From Roseiarcus sp963776665 (lineage in GTDB: Bacteria; Pseudomonadota; Alphaproteobacteria; Rhizobiales; Beijerinckiaceae), in assembly GCA_963776665.1 (NCBI GenBank), contig CAVZNQ010000038.1, positions 186,001-250,000 on the forward strand: a DNA stretch of 64,000 nt, written 5' to 3'. Below are positions 46,371 to 56,242 of the stretch, one piece after another. The notes below the pieces were generated by a model that worked only from the letters and a program-made list of their open reading frames with translations, was not told where the DNA came from and ran no database searches. The position numbers and the translations under genes were made by a program. How positions within the stretch are numbered: position 1 is the stretch's first letter; each line of letters starts with the position of its first letter.

Positions 46371-47621
46371 TTGCGATTTTCCCTTGCCAATGTGGCCTTG
46401 CAGGCTCTTTCGCACAATTCCGGCTGGCCGGAGCAGTGGCGCGCTCCGGAGCCCAAGGCCGCCTATGACGCAATCGTCATCGGCGCGGGCGGGCATGGGC
46501 TCGCGACCGCGTATTACCTTGCGAGCGAGCACGGCCTCGACAACGTCGCCGTGCTCGAGAAAGGCTGGCTCGGCGGCGGCAACACCGGGCGCAACACCAC
46601 GATCATCCGCTCCAATTACCTGTGGGAGGAATCGGCCGCTCTTTACGAGCATGCGCTGAAGCTTTGGGAGGGGCTCTCGCAGGAACTCAACTACAACGTC
46701 ATGTATTCGCCGCGCGGCGTGATGATGCTGGCGCACAACACCCATGACGTTCAGGTGGGCAAGCGCCACGTCCACGCCAACCGGCTGGCCGGGGTCGACA
46801 ACGAATGGCTGTCGCCCGAAGAAGCGAAGGCGTTCTGCCCGCTTTTGAACATCGCCCGCGACATCCGCTATCCGGTCGCAGGCGCCGCGCTGCAGCGGCG
46901 GGGCGGCACGGCGCGGCACGACGCGGTCGCCTGGGGCTATGCGCGCGCGGCTTCGGCCCGCGGCGTCGACATCATTCAGAACTGCGAGGCGACCGCGATC
47001 CGCCGCGACGCCTCCGGCGCCGTCTCGGGCGTCGAGACGACGCGGGGCGCGATCGCGACGAAGAAGATCGGCGTCGTCGCCGCCGGGCATACGTCGGCGG
47101 TGATGGCGATGGCCGGGGTCAGGATGCCGCTCGAGAGCTATCCGTTGCAGGCGCTGGTCTCCGAGCCGGTCAAGCCGATGATGCCGTGCGTCGTGATGTC
47201 GAACACCATCCACGCCTATATGTCGCAGTCGGACAAGGGCGAACTGGTCATCGGCGCCGGCACCGACGCCTACATCTCCTATTCGCAGACCGGCGGCCTG
47301 CACATCGCCAACCACACTCTCGAGGCGATCTGCGAGCTCTTTCCGGCGGTGCGGCGGATGCGGATGCTGCGCAACTGGGGCGGCATCGTCGATGTGACGC
47401 CCGACCGCTCGCCGATCATCGGCTTGACGCCGGTTCCCGGCCTTTTCGTCAATTGCGGCTGGGGCACCGGCGGGTTCAAGGCGACGCCGGGTTCGGGCCA
47501 TGTGTTCGCGCATACGATCGCTCGCGGCGAGCCGCATCCGCTCGCGGCGCCCTTCACGCTCGACCGCTTCCGGTCCGGCCGGCTGATCGACGAGGCCGCC
47601 GCCGCGGCGGTGGCGCACTGA
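46371..47621 (+). CDS. soxB: Sarcosine oxidase beta subunit SoxB
   Basis: FAD/FMN-carrying catalytic subunit of heterotetrameric sarcosine oxidase, which demethylates sarcosine to glycine with transfer of the methyl group to tetrahydrofolate. About 416 residues; FAD-binding motif VIGAGGHGLATAYYL, NTGRNTTIIRSNY at the flavin site, and the late GWGTGGFKATPGSG. The N-terminus of homologues starts with RFS-type residues then a GWPEQW motif; a TTG at 46371 fits that (MRFSLANVALQAL). The frame is open back to a TTG at 46317, a less likely start. soxD begins 7 bp downstream. Confidence 0.93.
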   Translation: MRFSLANVALQALSHNSGWPEQWRAPEPKAAYDAIVIGAGGHGLATAYYLASEHGLDNVAVLEKGWLGGGNTGRNTTIIRSNYLWEESAALYEHALKLWEGLSQELNYNVMYSPRGVMMLAHNTHDVQVGKRHVHANRLAGVDNEWLSPEEAKAFCPLLNIARDIRYPVAGAALQRRGGTARHDAVAWGYARAASARGVDIIQNCEATAIRRDASGAVSGVETTRGAIATKKIGVVAAGHTSAVMAMAGVRMPLESYPLQALVSEPVKPMMPCVVMSNTIHAYMSQSDKGELVIGAGTDAYISYSQTGGLHIANHTLEAICELFPAVRRMRMLRNWGGIVDVTPDRSPIIGLTPVPGLFVNCGWGTGGFKATPGSGHVFAHTIARGEPHPLAAPFTLDRFRSGRLIDEAAAAAVAH

Positions 47622-47628
47622 GGGCGCC

Positions 47629-47935
47629 ATGCTACTCATTCCCTGTCCCTATTGCGGCATGGAGCGGCCGGAAATCGAATTCCGCTACGGCGGCGAAGCC
47701 CACATCGCCCGGCCGGCCGATCCGGGCGCGCTCAGCGACGACGAATGGGCGAAGTTTCTCTATTTCCGCTCGAACCCCAAGGGGGTCGTCGCCGAGCGAT
47801 GGCGCCACGCGTTCGGCTGCGGGCGCTTTTTCAATTGCCTGCGCGACACGGTGAGCGACAAGATCCTCGCGGTCTACCAGGCGGGCGAAGCGCGGCCGGA
47901 ACTCGCCGCCGATCGAGGCTGGACCGGGCGCATGA
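47629..47935 (+). CDS. soxD: Sarcosine oxidase delta subunit SoxD (runs in frame into soxA)
   Basis: Small zinc-binding subunit. Zinc ligands are visible as Cys6 and Cys9 (IPCPYCG), His60 and Cys64 (WRHAFGCGRFF); the segment LRDTVSDKILAVYQAGEARPEL is typical of the C-terminus. Normally SoxD, about 95-105 residues, stops in an overlap with the soxA start. Here no stop occurs: the frame reads straight through into soxA, with the ATGA overlap at 47932 in a different frame. An extra base near 47910 (CTCGCCGCCGATC) would restore the usual stop; a real SoxD-SoxA fusion is the alternative. Confidence 0.85.
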
Positions 47936-50933
47936 GCCAGCCTTTCCGCGTCGATGGCCTCGGTTCGGTCGATCGCTCGCGTCCCTTGACGTTCACGTTC
48001 GACGGCGTCGCCTACCAGGGCTACGCCGGCGATACGCTCGCCTCGGCGCTCATCGCAAACGGCGTTCATCTCGTTGGGCGCTCGTACAAATATCACCGGC
48101 CGCGCGGAATCCTCAGCGCTGGCGCGGAGGAGCCCAACGCGCTTGTCAGCCTCGCGCGCGGACCCGGTCGATTCACGCCAAACCTGCGCGCGACTCAGAT
48201 CGAGCTCTACAACGGGCTCAGCGCTTCAAGCCAGAACCGCTGGCCGTCGCTCGCATTCGATGTCGGCGCCGTCAATGATCTCCTGTCGCCGTTGTTCGGC
48301 GCCGGCTTCTACTACAAGATGTTCATGGGTCCGAACCTGTTCGGCAAGAACTGGGCGTGGACGCATGTCTACGAGCCCGCGATCCGCCGCGCTGCGGGTC
48401 TCGGAGTCGCCCCCCGCGAGCCCGATCCCGACCGCTATCAGCGGACATTCGCCCATTGCGACGTCCTGGTCGTCGGCGCCGGCCCGGCGGGTCTGGCGGC
48501 GGCGCTGGCTGCGAGCGCAAGCGGCGCACGGGTCGTCGTCTGCGACGAGAACCCCGTCCCCGGCGGCTCGCTCCACGCCGAGGGCGCGGCTGGGATCGAG
48601 GCGATGACCGCCCGAGATTGGCTGGCGAAAGCGGTCGCTGCGCTTCGAGATCGGCCCAATCTGCGCCTGATGACGCGAACGCAGGCCTTCGGCTATTACG
48701 CGCAGAACTTCGTCGCCCTCAACGAGCGCCTGGCCGAACCAGACCTCATCGCCGATCCCGATCTGCCGCGCGAGCGGCTATGGCAAATGCGCGCGAGCGA
48801 GGTGGTGCTGGCGACCGGCGCGATCGAGCGTCCGCTGGTTTTCCCGGACAATGATCGCCCGGGGGTGATGCTCGCCGACGCCGCGCGGCGCTATTGCCTC
48901 CAGTACGGCGTCAAGGTCGGCGAGCGCGTGGTCGTTGCGACGGCGCATGACGGGGCCTATCGCGCTGCGCTCGACCTGAAAGCGGCGGGCGTCGATGTCG
49001 CGCTCATCGCCGACCTGCGGCGCGACGCGAAGGGACCGCTGTCGGAGGCGGCGCGGGCCGCCGGGATCGAGATTGCGCCCGGGGCGGAGATTGTCGGCGC
49101 CGACGGGCGTCTTCGCGTCAAGTCCGTCCGCGTGAGCGTTGCCGGCGCGATGCGCACTGTCGCCTGCGATGCGCTCCTCATGTCGGGCGGCTGGACGCCT
49201 TCGGTGCATCTCTTCTCGCAATCTCGCGGCAGGCTCGTCTTCGACGAGGCGCGCCAAGCATTCAAGCCGGGCGCTCGGCGCAGCGCGAGCGGTCGGCCGG
49301 GGCCTGCAATGCGACCTTCGACCTTGCCGGGGCGCTCGCGGAAGGCGACGCGGCCGGGCGCGCGGCTGCCGCTGCCGCCGGTTTCCCGGCGCCGCGCGCG
49401 CAGGTCTACCCCGTGAGCGGCGCGGTTGGGCCGCCGGCCGCCGCGCTTGGCGCCGCGCCGCCGCTTCGCGTCGACCGCCGCGCCAAGGCTTTCGTCGATT
49501 TCCAGAACGACGTGTGCGCCAAGGACGTGAGCCTCGCGGTCCAGGAGGGCATGCGCTCGATCGAGCACATCAAGCGCTACACCACCACCGGCATGGCGAC
49601 CGACCAGGGCAAGCTCTCGAACATGAACGCGCTCGCGATCGCCGCCGCGGCGCTGGCGAAGCCCATCCCTGACGTCGGCCTGACGACTTTCCGGCCGCCC
49701 TATACGCCGGTCACCTTCGGCGCCTTCGCCGGCCCCGCGCGCGGCGACCTGTTCGATCCGATCCGCCGCACGCCCATTCATGACTGGGCGGCCGAGAACG
49801 GCGCGAGGTTCGAGGACGTCGGGCTTTGGAAGCGCGCCTGGTATTTTCCCCGCGGCCGTGAATCGATGCACGACGCGGTCGCCCGCGAATGCCGCACGAC
49901 GCGTGAAAGCGTCGGCCTGTTCGACGCTTCGACGCTCGGCAAGATCGAGGTCGTTGGTCCCGATGCGGCGGTCTTCCTCGAGCGCATGTACGCCAACGCG
50001 TTCCAGAAGCTCGAAGTCGGCCGCTGCCGCTACGGCCTGATGCTGAGCGAAGCGGGTTTTCTCATCGACGACGGGGTGATCGCCCGCCTCAAGCCCGACC
50101 GCTTCCATGTAACGACGACAACCGGCGGCGCGCCGACCGTGCTCGCCCAGATGGAGGACTATCTCCAGACCGAGTTCACCGATCTCAAGGTCTGGCTCAC
50201 TTCGACGACCGAGCAATGGGCGACGATCGCGCTGCAGGGACCGAAAGCGCGCGATTGCGTCGCCCCGCTTATCGAGGGCGTCGACCTCGCCAACGAAGCT
50301 TTTCCCCACATGACGGTGCGCGAGGCCCGCGCCTGCGGCGTGCCGGCGCGGCTCATGCGGGTGAGCTTCACCGGCGAACTCGGCTACGAGATCAATGTGC
50401 CCTCGCATTTCGGGCGCCCGGTATGGGAGGCGGCGTGGCGAGAGGTCGAGAAGCGCGGCGGCTGCGCCTATGGCACCGAATCCATGCATGTGATGCGGGC
50501 CGAGAAGGGCTTCGTCATCGTCGGCCAGGAAACCGACGGCACGGTGACGCTCGCCGACCTTGGACTCGACTGGGCGATCGGAAAGACGAAGAAGGATTTC
50601 GTCGGCAAGCGCTCGCTCGTCCGCCCCGACATGCTGGCGGCGAATCGCAAGCAGCTGGTCGGGCTCCTGACCGACGATCCGGCGATCGTGCTCGAAGAGG
50701 GCGCGCAGGTGACGGAAAGCGCGAATCCGCCAACCGGCTCGTCCGCGCTCGGCCACGTCACCTCGTCCTACGCAAGCGCCACACTGGGCCGCTCGATCGC
50801 GCTCGCGCTCGTCGCCGCGGGGCGCTCGCGCATCGGCGCCAAGCTCAATGTCCCGATGCCGGGGGGCGCAGTTCCGGTGACGGTTACGGCGCCGATCTTT
50901 TACGACAAGCCGGGAACGCGTCTCCATGTCTGA
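47932..50933 (+). CDS. soxA: Sarcosine oxidase alpha subunit SoxA, frameshifted
   Basis: About 1,000 residues. N-terminal 2Fe-2S-like plant-ferredoxin-type segment (TFTFDGVAYQGYAGDTLASAL, LVGRSYKYHRPRGI), a NAD-binding domain with VVGAGPAGLAAALA, and a C-terminal folate-binding GcvT-like domain (CRTTRESVGLFDAS, GELGYEINVP). A missing base near 49268-49270 in a G run breaks the frame in FKPG|RSAQRERSAGACNATFDLAGA; the second half (ending LHV) is intact from 49270 on. The stop overlaps soxG by eight bases. Both halves are well conserved, so an assembly deletion is likely. Confidence 0.92.
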
Positions 50934-51495
50934 CGCAGCGCTCGCAATTCGCTCGCCGCTCGAGGGCCTTGCCTTTCCTGCGGGTCCGCGATTCGCCCTG
51001 TCCGAGGCGCCGGCGGCGGCCCGCTTCATCCTGCGGGGCGGGGAGGGCGCGCGTCTCGCCTGCGGGATCGCCTTCGGCGCCGAGCCCCCTCAGCGACTCG
51101 GGCCGGCGGGCGAAGGCGTGCGCCGCGCGGCTCTCTGGCTCGGCCCGGACGAATGGCTCATGATCGCGGAGGGCGCCGATGCGGCGCCGCTTGGCGAGAT
51201 GCTCGAATCCGTGCTTGACGGAACCGCGCACAGCTTGGTCGACGTCTCGCACCGCCAGATCGGTCTCGTCGTCGGCGGACCGGCCGCTGCGAGGGCGCTC
51301 AACGCCGGCTGCCCGCTCGACCTCGATCCAAAAGCCTTTCCGGTCGGCATGGCGACCCGCACGCTCTACGACAAAGCGGAGGTCGTGCTCTGGCGCCGCG
51401 CCCAGACGATGTTCCATCTCGAAGTCTGGCGCTCGTTCGCGCCCCACGTCGCCGCCTCCCTCGCCGAGGCCGCCCGCGGCGCGGCGGAGTGGTGA
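50926..51495 (+). CDS. soxG: Sarcosine oxidase gamma subunit SoxG
   Basis: 189 residues, last subunit of the heterotetramer, structurally like a GcvT C-domain. Family features include WLGPDEWLMIA and LVDVSHRQIGLVVGGPAAARAL, with GCPLDLDPKAFP after. Its start lies inside the end of soxA. With soxB, soxD and soxA this completes the soxBDAG operon; the folate genes (purU, folD, glyA) that often follow are absent, and an ECF sigma factor comes next instead. Confidence 0.9.
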   Translation: MSDAALAIRSPLEGLAFPAGPRFALSEAPAAARFILRGGEGARLACGIAFGAEPPQRLGPAGEGVRRAALWLGPDEWLMIAEGADAAPLGEMLESVLDGTAHSLVDVSHRQIGLVVGGPAAARALNAGCPLDLDPKAFPVGMATRTLYDKAEVVLWRRAQTMFHLEVWRSFAPHVAASLAEAARGAAEW

Positions 51496-51515
51496 ACCTC
51501 CGGAGAAAGGATCTC

Positions 51516-52433
51516 ATGAGCCTTGAAGTTCCCGCCAAGGCGGATGCGGAAGAAGCGGGCCTGTTCGAGCCGCAACGCACCGCCTTCATCGAGAGCATCG
51601 CGGGCCTGCGGCCCCGGATGCACCGCTATTGCGCACGCATGACCGGCTCGGCTTTGGACGGTGAAGATGTGATGCAGGAGGCGATTTTGGAGGCTTACCT
51701 CAAGCTCGGCTCCTTCGATGCGACCCGTCCGCTTGGGCCCTGGCTGTTAAGGATCGCGCATAATCGCTGTATCGATTTCCTGCGCCGGCGCCAGGCGCGA
51801 CGTGGGGCAGAGGCCGAGGCGGAAGCCCTCGCATGGGTCCACCCGCCCGAGGCCGTCGGCAAGGGGGTCGATCGCGCGATCGAGCGCCTGATCATCGCGC
51901 TTCCGCCGAAAGAAAGGGCGTGCGTTCTCCTGAAGGACGTCCTCGACTATTCGCTCGATGAGATCGCCGACGTTGTCGACTCGACAACCGGCGGCGTTAA
52001 AGCCGCCCTGAACCGCGGCCGGGGCAAGCTGGCGGCGGTCACCGACGTCGAGCGCCTAGAGCGCAAGGCGAGCAAAGAGGAATTGGCGCTTCTCCGCCTC
52101 TATATCGACCGCTTCAATCGGCGGGATTGGCAAGGCGTGCGCGAGCTCGCAAGCGCCGACGCGCGCCTCATGGTCGCCGATTGCTTCGCCGGACGTTTGG
52201 CCGACTCCCCCTATTTTATCGAATACGAGCGCCCCATTATCGCCTGGCGCATGGCGCTGGGAGAGGCGGACGGAGAAACCGTCGTCGTCATCCTGCGCGA
52301 CGATCCAGCGGGCCCGGTTCCGTTTTCGGCAATTCGCATCGGAATTGCCGGCGGCCGCGTCACCAGCATTACCGACTACATCAAGTGTCCATGGATTTTG
52401 GAGACGGCCTCCATCACGCTCCCGCAAGCTTAA
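51516..52433 (+). CDS. ECF-type sigma factor with SnoaL-like C-terminal domain
   Basis: About 305 residues. Sigma-70 region 2 (HRYCARMTGSALDGEDVMQE, then PLGPWLLRIAHNRCIDFLR) and region 4 (LPPKERACVLLKDVLDYSLDEIADVV) are typical of extracytoplasmic-function sigma factors. A C-terminal domain of about 110 residues with LYIDRFNRRDWQGVREL is SnoaL/NTF2-like, as in SigJ/ECF41-type factors where it gates activity. The ATG preceded by GGAGAAAGG is used; no anti-sigma gene is adjacent, in line with self-regulation through the C-terminal domain. It begins 20 bp after soxG. Confidence 0.9.
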   Translation: MSLEVPAKADAEEAGLFEPQRTAFIESIAGLRPRMHRYCARMTGSALDGEDVMQEAILEAYLKLGSFDATRPLGPWLLRIAHNRCIDFLRRRQARRGAEAEAEALAWVHPPEAVGKGVDRAIERLIIALPPKERACVLLKDVLDYSLDEIADVVDSTTGGVKAALNRGRGKLAAVTDVERLERKASKEELALLRLYIDRFNRRDWQGVRELASADARLMVADCFAGRLADSPYFIEYERPIIAWRMALGEADGETVVVILRDDPAGPVPFSAIRIGIAGGRVTSITDYIKCPWILETASITLPQA

Positions 52434-52733
52434 AGCGTTCGGCGCTTCCCTCTACCCCCGTCGTCCTCGCCAGGGGAGGGAAGCGATCCAGCGGATGAAG
52501 GCGGCCGGCGGCCGTTATTCTGGATCGCCGCGGCGCGATAGCGGGTCGAGAGTCGGGCGTCCGTCGACGTCCAATGCCGCCTCGCGATGACGGATTCCGC
52601 CCAAGCGCAGCACGTTCTAGGCGGCCGGCCGCCCAACTCCGGGAGCGGCGTTGGCGAAAAAGTTTGATTCCGAAGTATCCCGGGGCGTGCCTCATTCGTA
52701 GTGGGAGTCTCAATCCGAGTAAGGGCCCAACCC
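52434..52733. other. Intergenic region between the sigma factor and the Gfa-type gene
   Basis: 300 bp with a CCCTC...GAGGG pair (52446-52490) that could form a weak stem after the sigma-factor gene. No coding sequence or RNA gene is recognised. Confidence 0.35.
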
Positions 52734-53156
52734 ATGTCAATGAAGACTTATTCCGGAAGCTGCCATTGCGGCGCCGTCCGCTTTCAGGCCGAACTCGACT
52801 TCGCCGAGGGAACTTTCAAGTGCAATTGCACGAGCTGCACGAAAGCGCGCTCCTGGCTCATTGTCGCGCCGGCTGCTCGATTTCGCCTCGTTGAGGGCGA
52901 AGCGCGCCAAGCGGCGTACCAATGGACGCCGCCAGGGCGCGCACAGCCGTCAATTGAGTTTCACTTTTGCGAGAGATGCGGAATCCGGACGCCGGGGCGG
53001 GGCGAGCTTGAGGCGATGGGCGGCGCATTTTACGCCGTCCAGGTTTCGCTGCTGGACGACCTTGATCCCGAGGAACTCGCCGCCGCGCCGATCCGCTATG
53101 TCGACGGCCGCCACGATCGCTTCGATCGACCGCCCGACGATGCGCGTTTCCTCTAA
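52734..53156 (+). CDS. GFA (glutathione-dependent formaldehyde-activating)-like zinc protein
   Basis: 140 residues of the Gfa/CENP-V fold. Zinc ligands are visible: CHCG near residue 10, CNCTSC near residue 30, and CERCG near residue 83. The family includes glutathione-binding proteins proposed to help formaldehyde react with glutathione, but most members are uncharacterised. It lies near the sarcosine oxidase operon, which can release formaldehyde, a fitting but unproven association. Two ATGs (52734 and 52740) are possible. Confidence 0.87.
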   Translation: MSMKTYSGSCHCGAVRFQAELDFAEGTFKCNCTSCTKARSWLIVAPAARFRLVEGEARQAAYQWTPPGRAQPSIEFHFCERCGIRTPGRGELEAMGGAFYAVQVSLLDDLDPEELAAAPIRYVDGRHDRFDRPPDDARFL

Positions 53157-53212
53157 GAACGGCAGACCTGCGCCGCCTCCAGGTCGGAACGGCGGCGCGG
53201 CGAAGGGCGTTT

Positions 53213-53809
53213 TCAGGCCTTCGCCGCCGACGCCACCGAGCCCGTCGGGCCCTCGCGAAACTGGCGCACGATGACCTGCGCGACGTCCGCCGCCGGAATT
53301 CCCTCTGACGGATTGCGGCCAATCGTCTGCAGCGTCTCCGAGACCCAGCCCGGCGAGACGGCGTTGACTCGCACCGAAATCGACGGCTCGGCGGTGATCG
53401 CGAGCACGAAAGCCTCGACCGCGGCGTTGACGGTGGTGATGATCGCGCTGCCGGGCGACGGATATTGTGCGGCGAGACCAGTCGTCAGCGTGATCGCGCC
53501 GCTCGGTCGGACCGTCCTCAGCCCGTAGCGCACGACATTGACCTGGCCCAGCAGCTTGTTGGCGAGGGAGAACGTCCAGTCCTCGTCGGTTAGCTGGTCC
53601 CACGGCTTGAAACGCGCCGCTCCGCCCGTGCAGACGATGCCGTCGAGGTCGCCAACGCGTTCGAACAGCGCGGCGAGCGATTTCGGGTCCGCAATGTCGA
53701 CCCTCTCGCCCGAATTGCGCGAGGCGCGGATGCAATGCTGCTCGCCGAGCGCCTCGACAACCCGCGTTCCGATCAGGCCAGCGGCTCCGATGACAAGTAT
53801 CCTGCTCAC
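53213..53809 (-). CDS. SDR-fold protein lacking the usual catalytic residues (Lin1944-like)
   Basis: 198 residues. The nucleotide-binding motif GAAGLIGTRVVEALG is near the start, but the catalytic Tyr-x-x-x-Lys is absent: the segment reads SPGSAIITTVNAAVEAFV where YxxxK is expected. This is the pattern of the Lin1944-like SDR group, in which the usual active-site residues are missing. It probably binds NAD(P) but its reaction, if any, is unknown. GTG start with AAAGGAG upstream. The frame continues upstream into unrelated sequence, which is not part of the gene. Confidence 0.8.
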   Translation of the reverse strand: MSRILVIGAAGLIGTRVVEALGEQHCIRASRNSGERVDIADPKSLAALFERVGDLDGIVCTGGAARFKPWDQLTDEDWTFSLANKLLGQVNVVRYGLRTVRPSGAITLTTGLAAQYPSPGSAIITTVNAAVEAFVLAITAEPSISVRVNAVSPGWVSETLQTIGRNPSEGIPAADVAQVIVRQFREGPTGSVASAAKA

Positions 53810-53913
53810 ACGCTCTCCTTTGGATCTTGTCATAAGCGTTGCGGAACTCAGCCGCGTTTGCAAGTCCGCTCGCGCGGCCGCGACACGGGCGCTCGACCGG
53901 CAACGCAGTCTCT

Positions 53914-54384
53914 TCAAATCCAGCGCCGGACTTTTCGACAATACTCGGCGTAGTCTTGGGCGAAGGTCTCGCTGAGGCGCGCCTCCTCGAACGGGATAAC
54001 GACCCAGTTCATGGACGCCCACGGCACAATCAACAGAATCAACGGCCAGGCTCTCCCGAGCGCGAGCGCGAGACCAAGGTAGACGACGGTCAAGGACAGA
54101 TACATCGGATTGCGCGACCATGCGTTCGCGCCGTTGACGACCAGACGCGCCGGCTCGCCGGTCGGATCGAGCGTCGTGCGCCGAAGCACGAACCGTCCCG
54201 CTGCGGCCGCCGCGAGCGAACAGCCGGCGACCGCGAGCGCAAAGCCGGCCCAATGCACGCTCGCCACACCCATCCAGACCGGCCGCCACGGCATGAGCCG
54301 ATCGAGCCCGACCCCGACCAGGAACGCCAGCACGAATTGCGCGGGCGGCGGGACCTTCGCCAGGATCGGCGCGCGCGGGGCCAT
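53914..54384 (-). CDS. Isoprenylcysteine carboxyl methyltransferase-like (ICMT) membrane protein
   Basis: 156 residues with about four to five membrane helices. The C-terminal motif LVVNGANAWSRNPMYLSLTVVYLG matches the SAM-binding RNPMYL-type sequence of ICMT/phospholipid methyltransferase-like proteins, and the end EEARLSETFAQDYAEYCRKVRRW is also characteristic. The substrate in bacteria is unknown; isoprenylated or phospholipid acceptors are possible. It lies 105 bp upstream of the SDR-fold gene and 22 bp downstream of the next SDR. Confidence 0.88.
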   Translation of the reverse strand: MAPRAPILAKVPPPAQFVLAFLVGVGLDRLMPWRPVWMGVASVHWAGFALAVAGCSLAAAAAGRFVLRRTTLDPTGEPARLVVNGANAWSRNPMYLSLTVVYLGLALALGRAWPLILLIVPWASMNWVVIPFEEARLSETFAQDYAEYCRKVRRWI

Positions 54385-54405
54385 CTCGGCGAACTCCGGG
54401 GCCCG

Positions 54406-55275
54406 TCAGCCGCGCGCGGCCTTGTCGCGGGCGGTCACTGCCTCGATCGCCGCGCGCGCCGCCTTCCATTCGCTGTCGCCCCAGCGGCGCAACTCATAGA
54501 AATTGCCGCCGGTCGCCATCGCCTCCGCGCCGTCCATAGCGATGGTCTCGCCGCTCAGCCAGTCGCAGCCGTCGGACATCAGGAACGCGGCCAGATTCTG
54601 CAATTCCTCCATCCGGCCGACCCGCCCCATCGGGTTGCGCGCGGCGGAGGCGCCGGGTTCAGCGCCCGGCATCAGGCGCTTGCTCATGCCTTCGGTCGGG
54701 ATTTCGCCCGGCGCGATGGCGTTGAGGCGGACGCCGTAACGGCCCCATTCCTGCGCGAGCGACATGGTCATCGCGTGGATCGCCGCCTTGCTCATCGCTG
54801 AGGGCACGACGAACGGACCGCCGTTGCGAACCCAGGTGACTGCGATCGACACCACGGCGCCCTTGTGCTTGCCGGCGATCCAGCGTTTTCCGACCGCCTG
54901 GGTCACGTAGAAAGTGCCGTGCATGACGATGTTGGCGATCGCGTCGAAGCCGCGGGGCGACAGGTCTTCGGTACGGGAGATGAAATTGCCGGCGGCGTTG
55001 TTGACGAGGCCGGTAAGCGGAGCCTCGCGGAAAATCTCCTCGACCATCGCATCGACCGCCGCGGCGTCGCGGATGTCGACGCCATAGCTCTGAACGCGCC
55101 CGCCGTGCGCCTTCATGAGTTCCGCGGCGGTCGCGTCGCAGACGCTCTTGCGCCGGCCGCAGATCGCGATCTCGGCCCCGAGGCCGAGAAACCGCTCGGC
55201 CATCGCCTTGCCGAGCCCGGTGCCGCCACCGGTGACGAGGATTTTCTTGCCCGCGAACAGGTTGCTGACGAACAT
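54406..55275 (-). CDS. Short-chain dehydrogenase/reductase (2,4-dienoyl-CoA reductase-like)
   Basis: 289 residues. Cofactor motif TGGGTGLG, NNAAGNF near residue 90, and the position of catalytic residues: Ser in PSAMSKAA where the Tyr is replaced by Met-Ser, a pattern typical of peroxisomal-type 2,4-dienoyl-CoA reductases, which use Tyr and Asp-Lys elsewhere. The end carries GETIAMDGAEAMATGG, also a hallmark of that group. Next to a crotonase and an SDR, it may serve unsaturated fatty acid oxidation (inference). Confidence 0.85.
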   Translation of the reverse strand: MFVSNLFAGKKILVTGGGTGLGKAMAERFLGLGAEIAICGRRKSVCDATAAELMKAHGGRVQSYGVDIRDAAAVDAMVEEIFREAPLTGLVNNAAGNFISRTEDLSPRGFDAIANIVMHGTFYVTQAVGKRWIAGKHKGAVVSIAVTWVRNGGPFVVPSAMSKAAIHAMTMSLAQEWGRYGVRLNAIAPGEIPTEGMSKRLMPGAEPGASAARNPMGRVGRMEELQNLAAFLMSDGCDWLSGETIAMDGAEAMATGGNFYELRRWGDSEWKAARAAIEAVTARDKAARG

Positions 55276-55401
55276 GAGCGCTTTCTCCCTCGTGCCGCGT
55301 TTGTCTCATGGGTACGCGGTTCGGGCGCATTAGAAAAGTTCGCCGTCCGCGGCAGCTCTCGGACCCCCGCCTTCGCAGAGACGACAGCGCCGGCTGAGGA
55401 C

Positions 55402-56226
55402 CTATTTCAGATCCGCAAATCGCCCCGCTCTTCCCTCGACCCCCGCCCTCACTGCTTCAGTCTGGTTCGGCGAACCGATCAGCGCCGCCTGTTCTGCCGA
55501 TTCGGCGAGAAGGATCGCCGCCGTGTCGGCGTCGCTCGCCATGTTCAAAAGGCGCTTGAGCGCTCGCACAGCGTCGGGACTGCGGGCGGCGATTTCCTTT
55601 GCTGTGGCGCGGGCCACGGCGAGCGGGTCAGCGTGGAGGCTGGTGGCGAAGCCGTAAGCCAGCGCTTCGGCGCCGGAGAAGACCCGGCCGGTCAGGCCGA
55701 GCTCGCGGATCACGTCGGAGCGGGCAAGTTCGCGCATGAGCGCAATGCCGGCCATGTCCGGGACGAGGCCCCATTTGATCTCCATGATCGAGAGGCGCGC
55801 GTCCGGCGCGACGTAGCGGATGTCGGCGCCGAGCGCGATCTGGAAGCCGCCGCCGAGCGCGACCCCATGGATCGCGACGATGACCGGAACGGATAACGCG
55901 CGCCAGACGTAGGCCGCCTGCTGGAAGTCGTTGGCGATCCCATGCGTGCGCTTTGCGAGATCGGCGGGCGTCGGCCCGCCGCCTCCGGCGGCGATCGCGG
56001 CGAACGTGCCCATGTCGAGGCCGGCGCAGAAGCCCTTGCCCGCGCCGCTCAGCACGACCGCGCGCAGACCGGGCATGTGGCTGAGCTTCTCGCCCGCCGC
56101 GATGATCGCCTCAAACATCGCCGGATCGAGCGCGTTCAGCTTGTCGGGGCGATTGAGCGTGACCTCGGCGACGCCTGCGGCGACGTCGATCTTGACGCGC
56201 TCGCTCGTCGAATTTTCGCCCTGCAT
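55402..56226 (-). CDS. Crotonase/enoyl-CoA hydratase-family protein
   Basis: 274 residues. Oxyanion-hole segments GKGFCAGLDMGTF and ALGGGFQIALGADIRY, and the helix MEIKWGLVPDMAG, define the crotonase fold. The Glu of the classical hydratase pair is seen only at some positions, and the Asp after the second loop suggests an isomerase or another member of the family (dienoyl-CoA isomerase-type). It lies 127 bp upstream of the SDR and 17 bp downstream of the UbiC-like gene. Exact reaction not assignable. Confidence 0.88.
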   Translation of the reverse strand: MQGENSTSERVKIDVAAGVAEVTLNRPDKLNALDPAMFEAIIAAGEKLSHMPGLRAVVLSGAGKGFCAGLDMGTFAAIAAGGGGPTPADLAKRTHGIANDFQQAAYVWRALSVPVIVAIHGVALGGGFQIALGADIRYVAPDARLSIMEIKWGLVPDMAGIALMRELARSDVIRELGLTGRVFSGAEALAYGFATSLHADPLAVARATAKEIAARSPDAVRALKRLLNMASDADTAAILLAESAEQAALIGSPNQTEAVRAGVEGRAGRFADLK

Positions 56227-56242
56227 GTTTCGCTCCCGAACG

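Noticed and set aside
48957..51029. 690-codon minus-strand open frame opposite soxA
   Set aside because: Antisense to the well-conserved SoxA/SoxG, Arg/Ala/Gly-rich; no family match seen.
53810..54469. Extension of the SDR-fold frame upstream to 54469
   Set aside because: Overlaps the ICMT-like gene on the same strand in another frame and is Arg-rich; GTG 53809 with AAAGGAG is the credible start.
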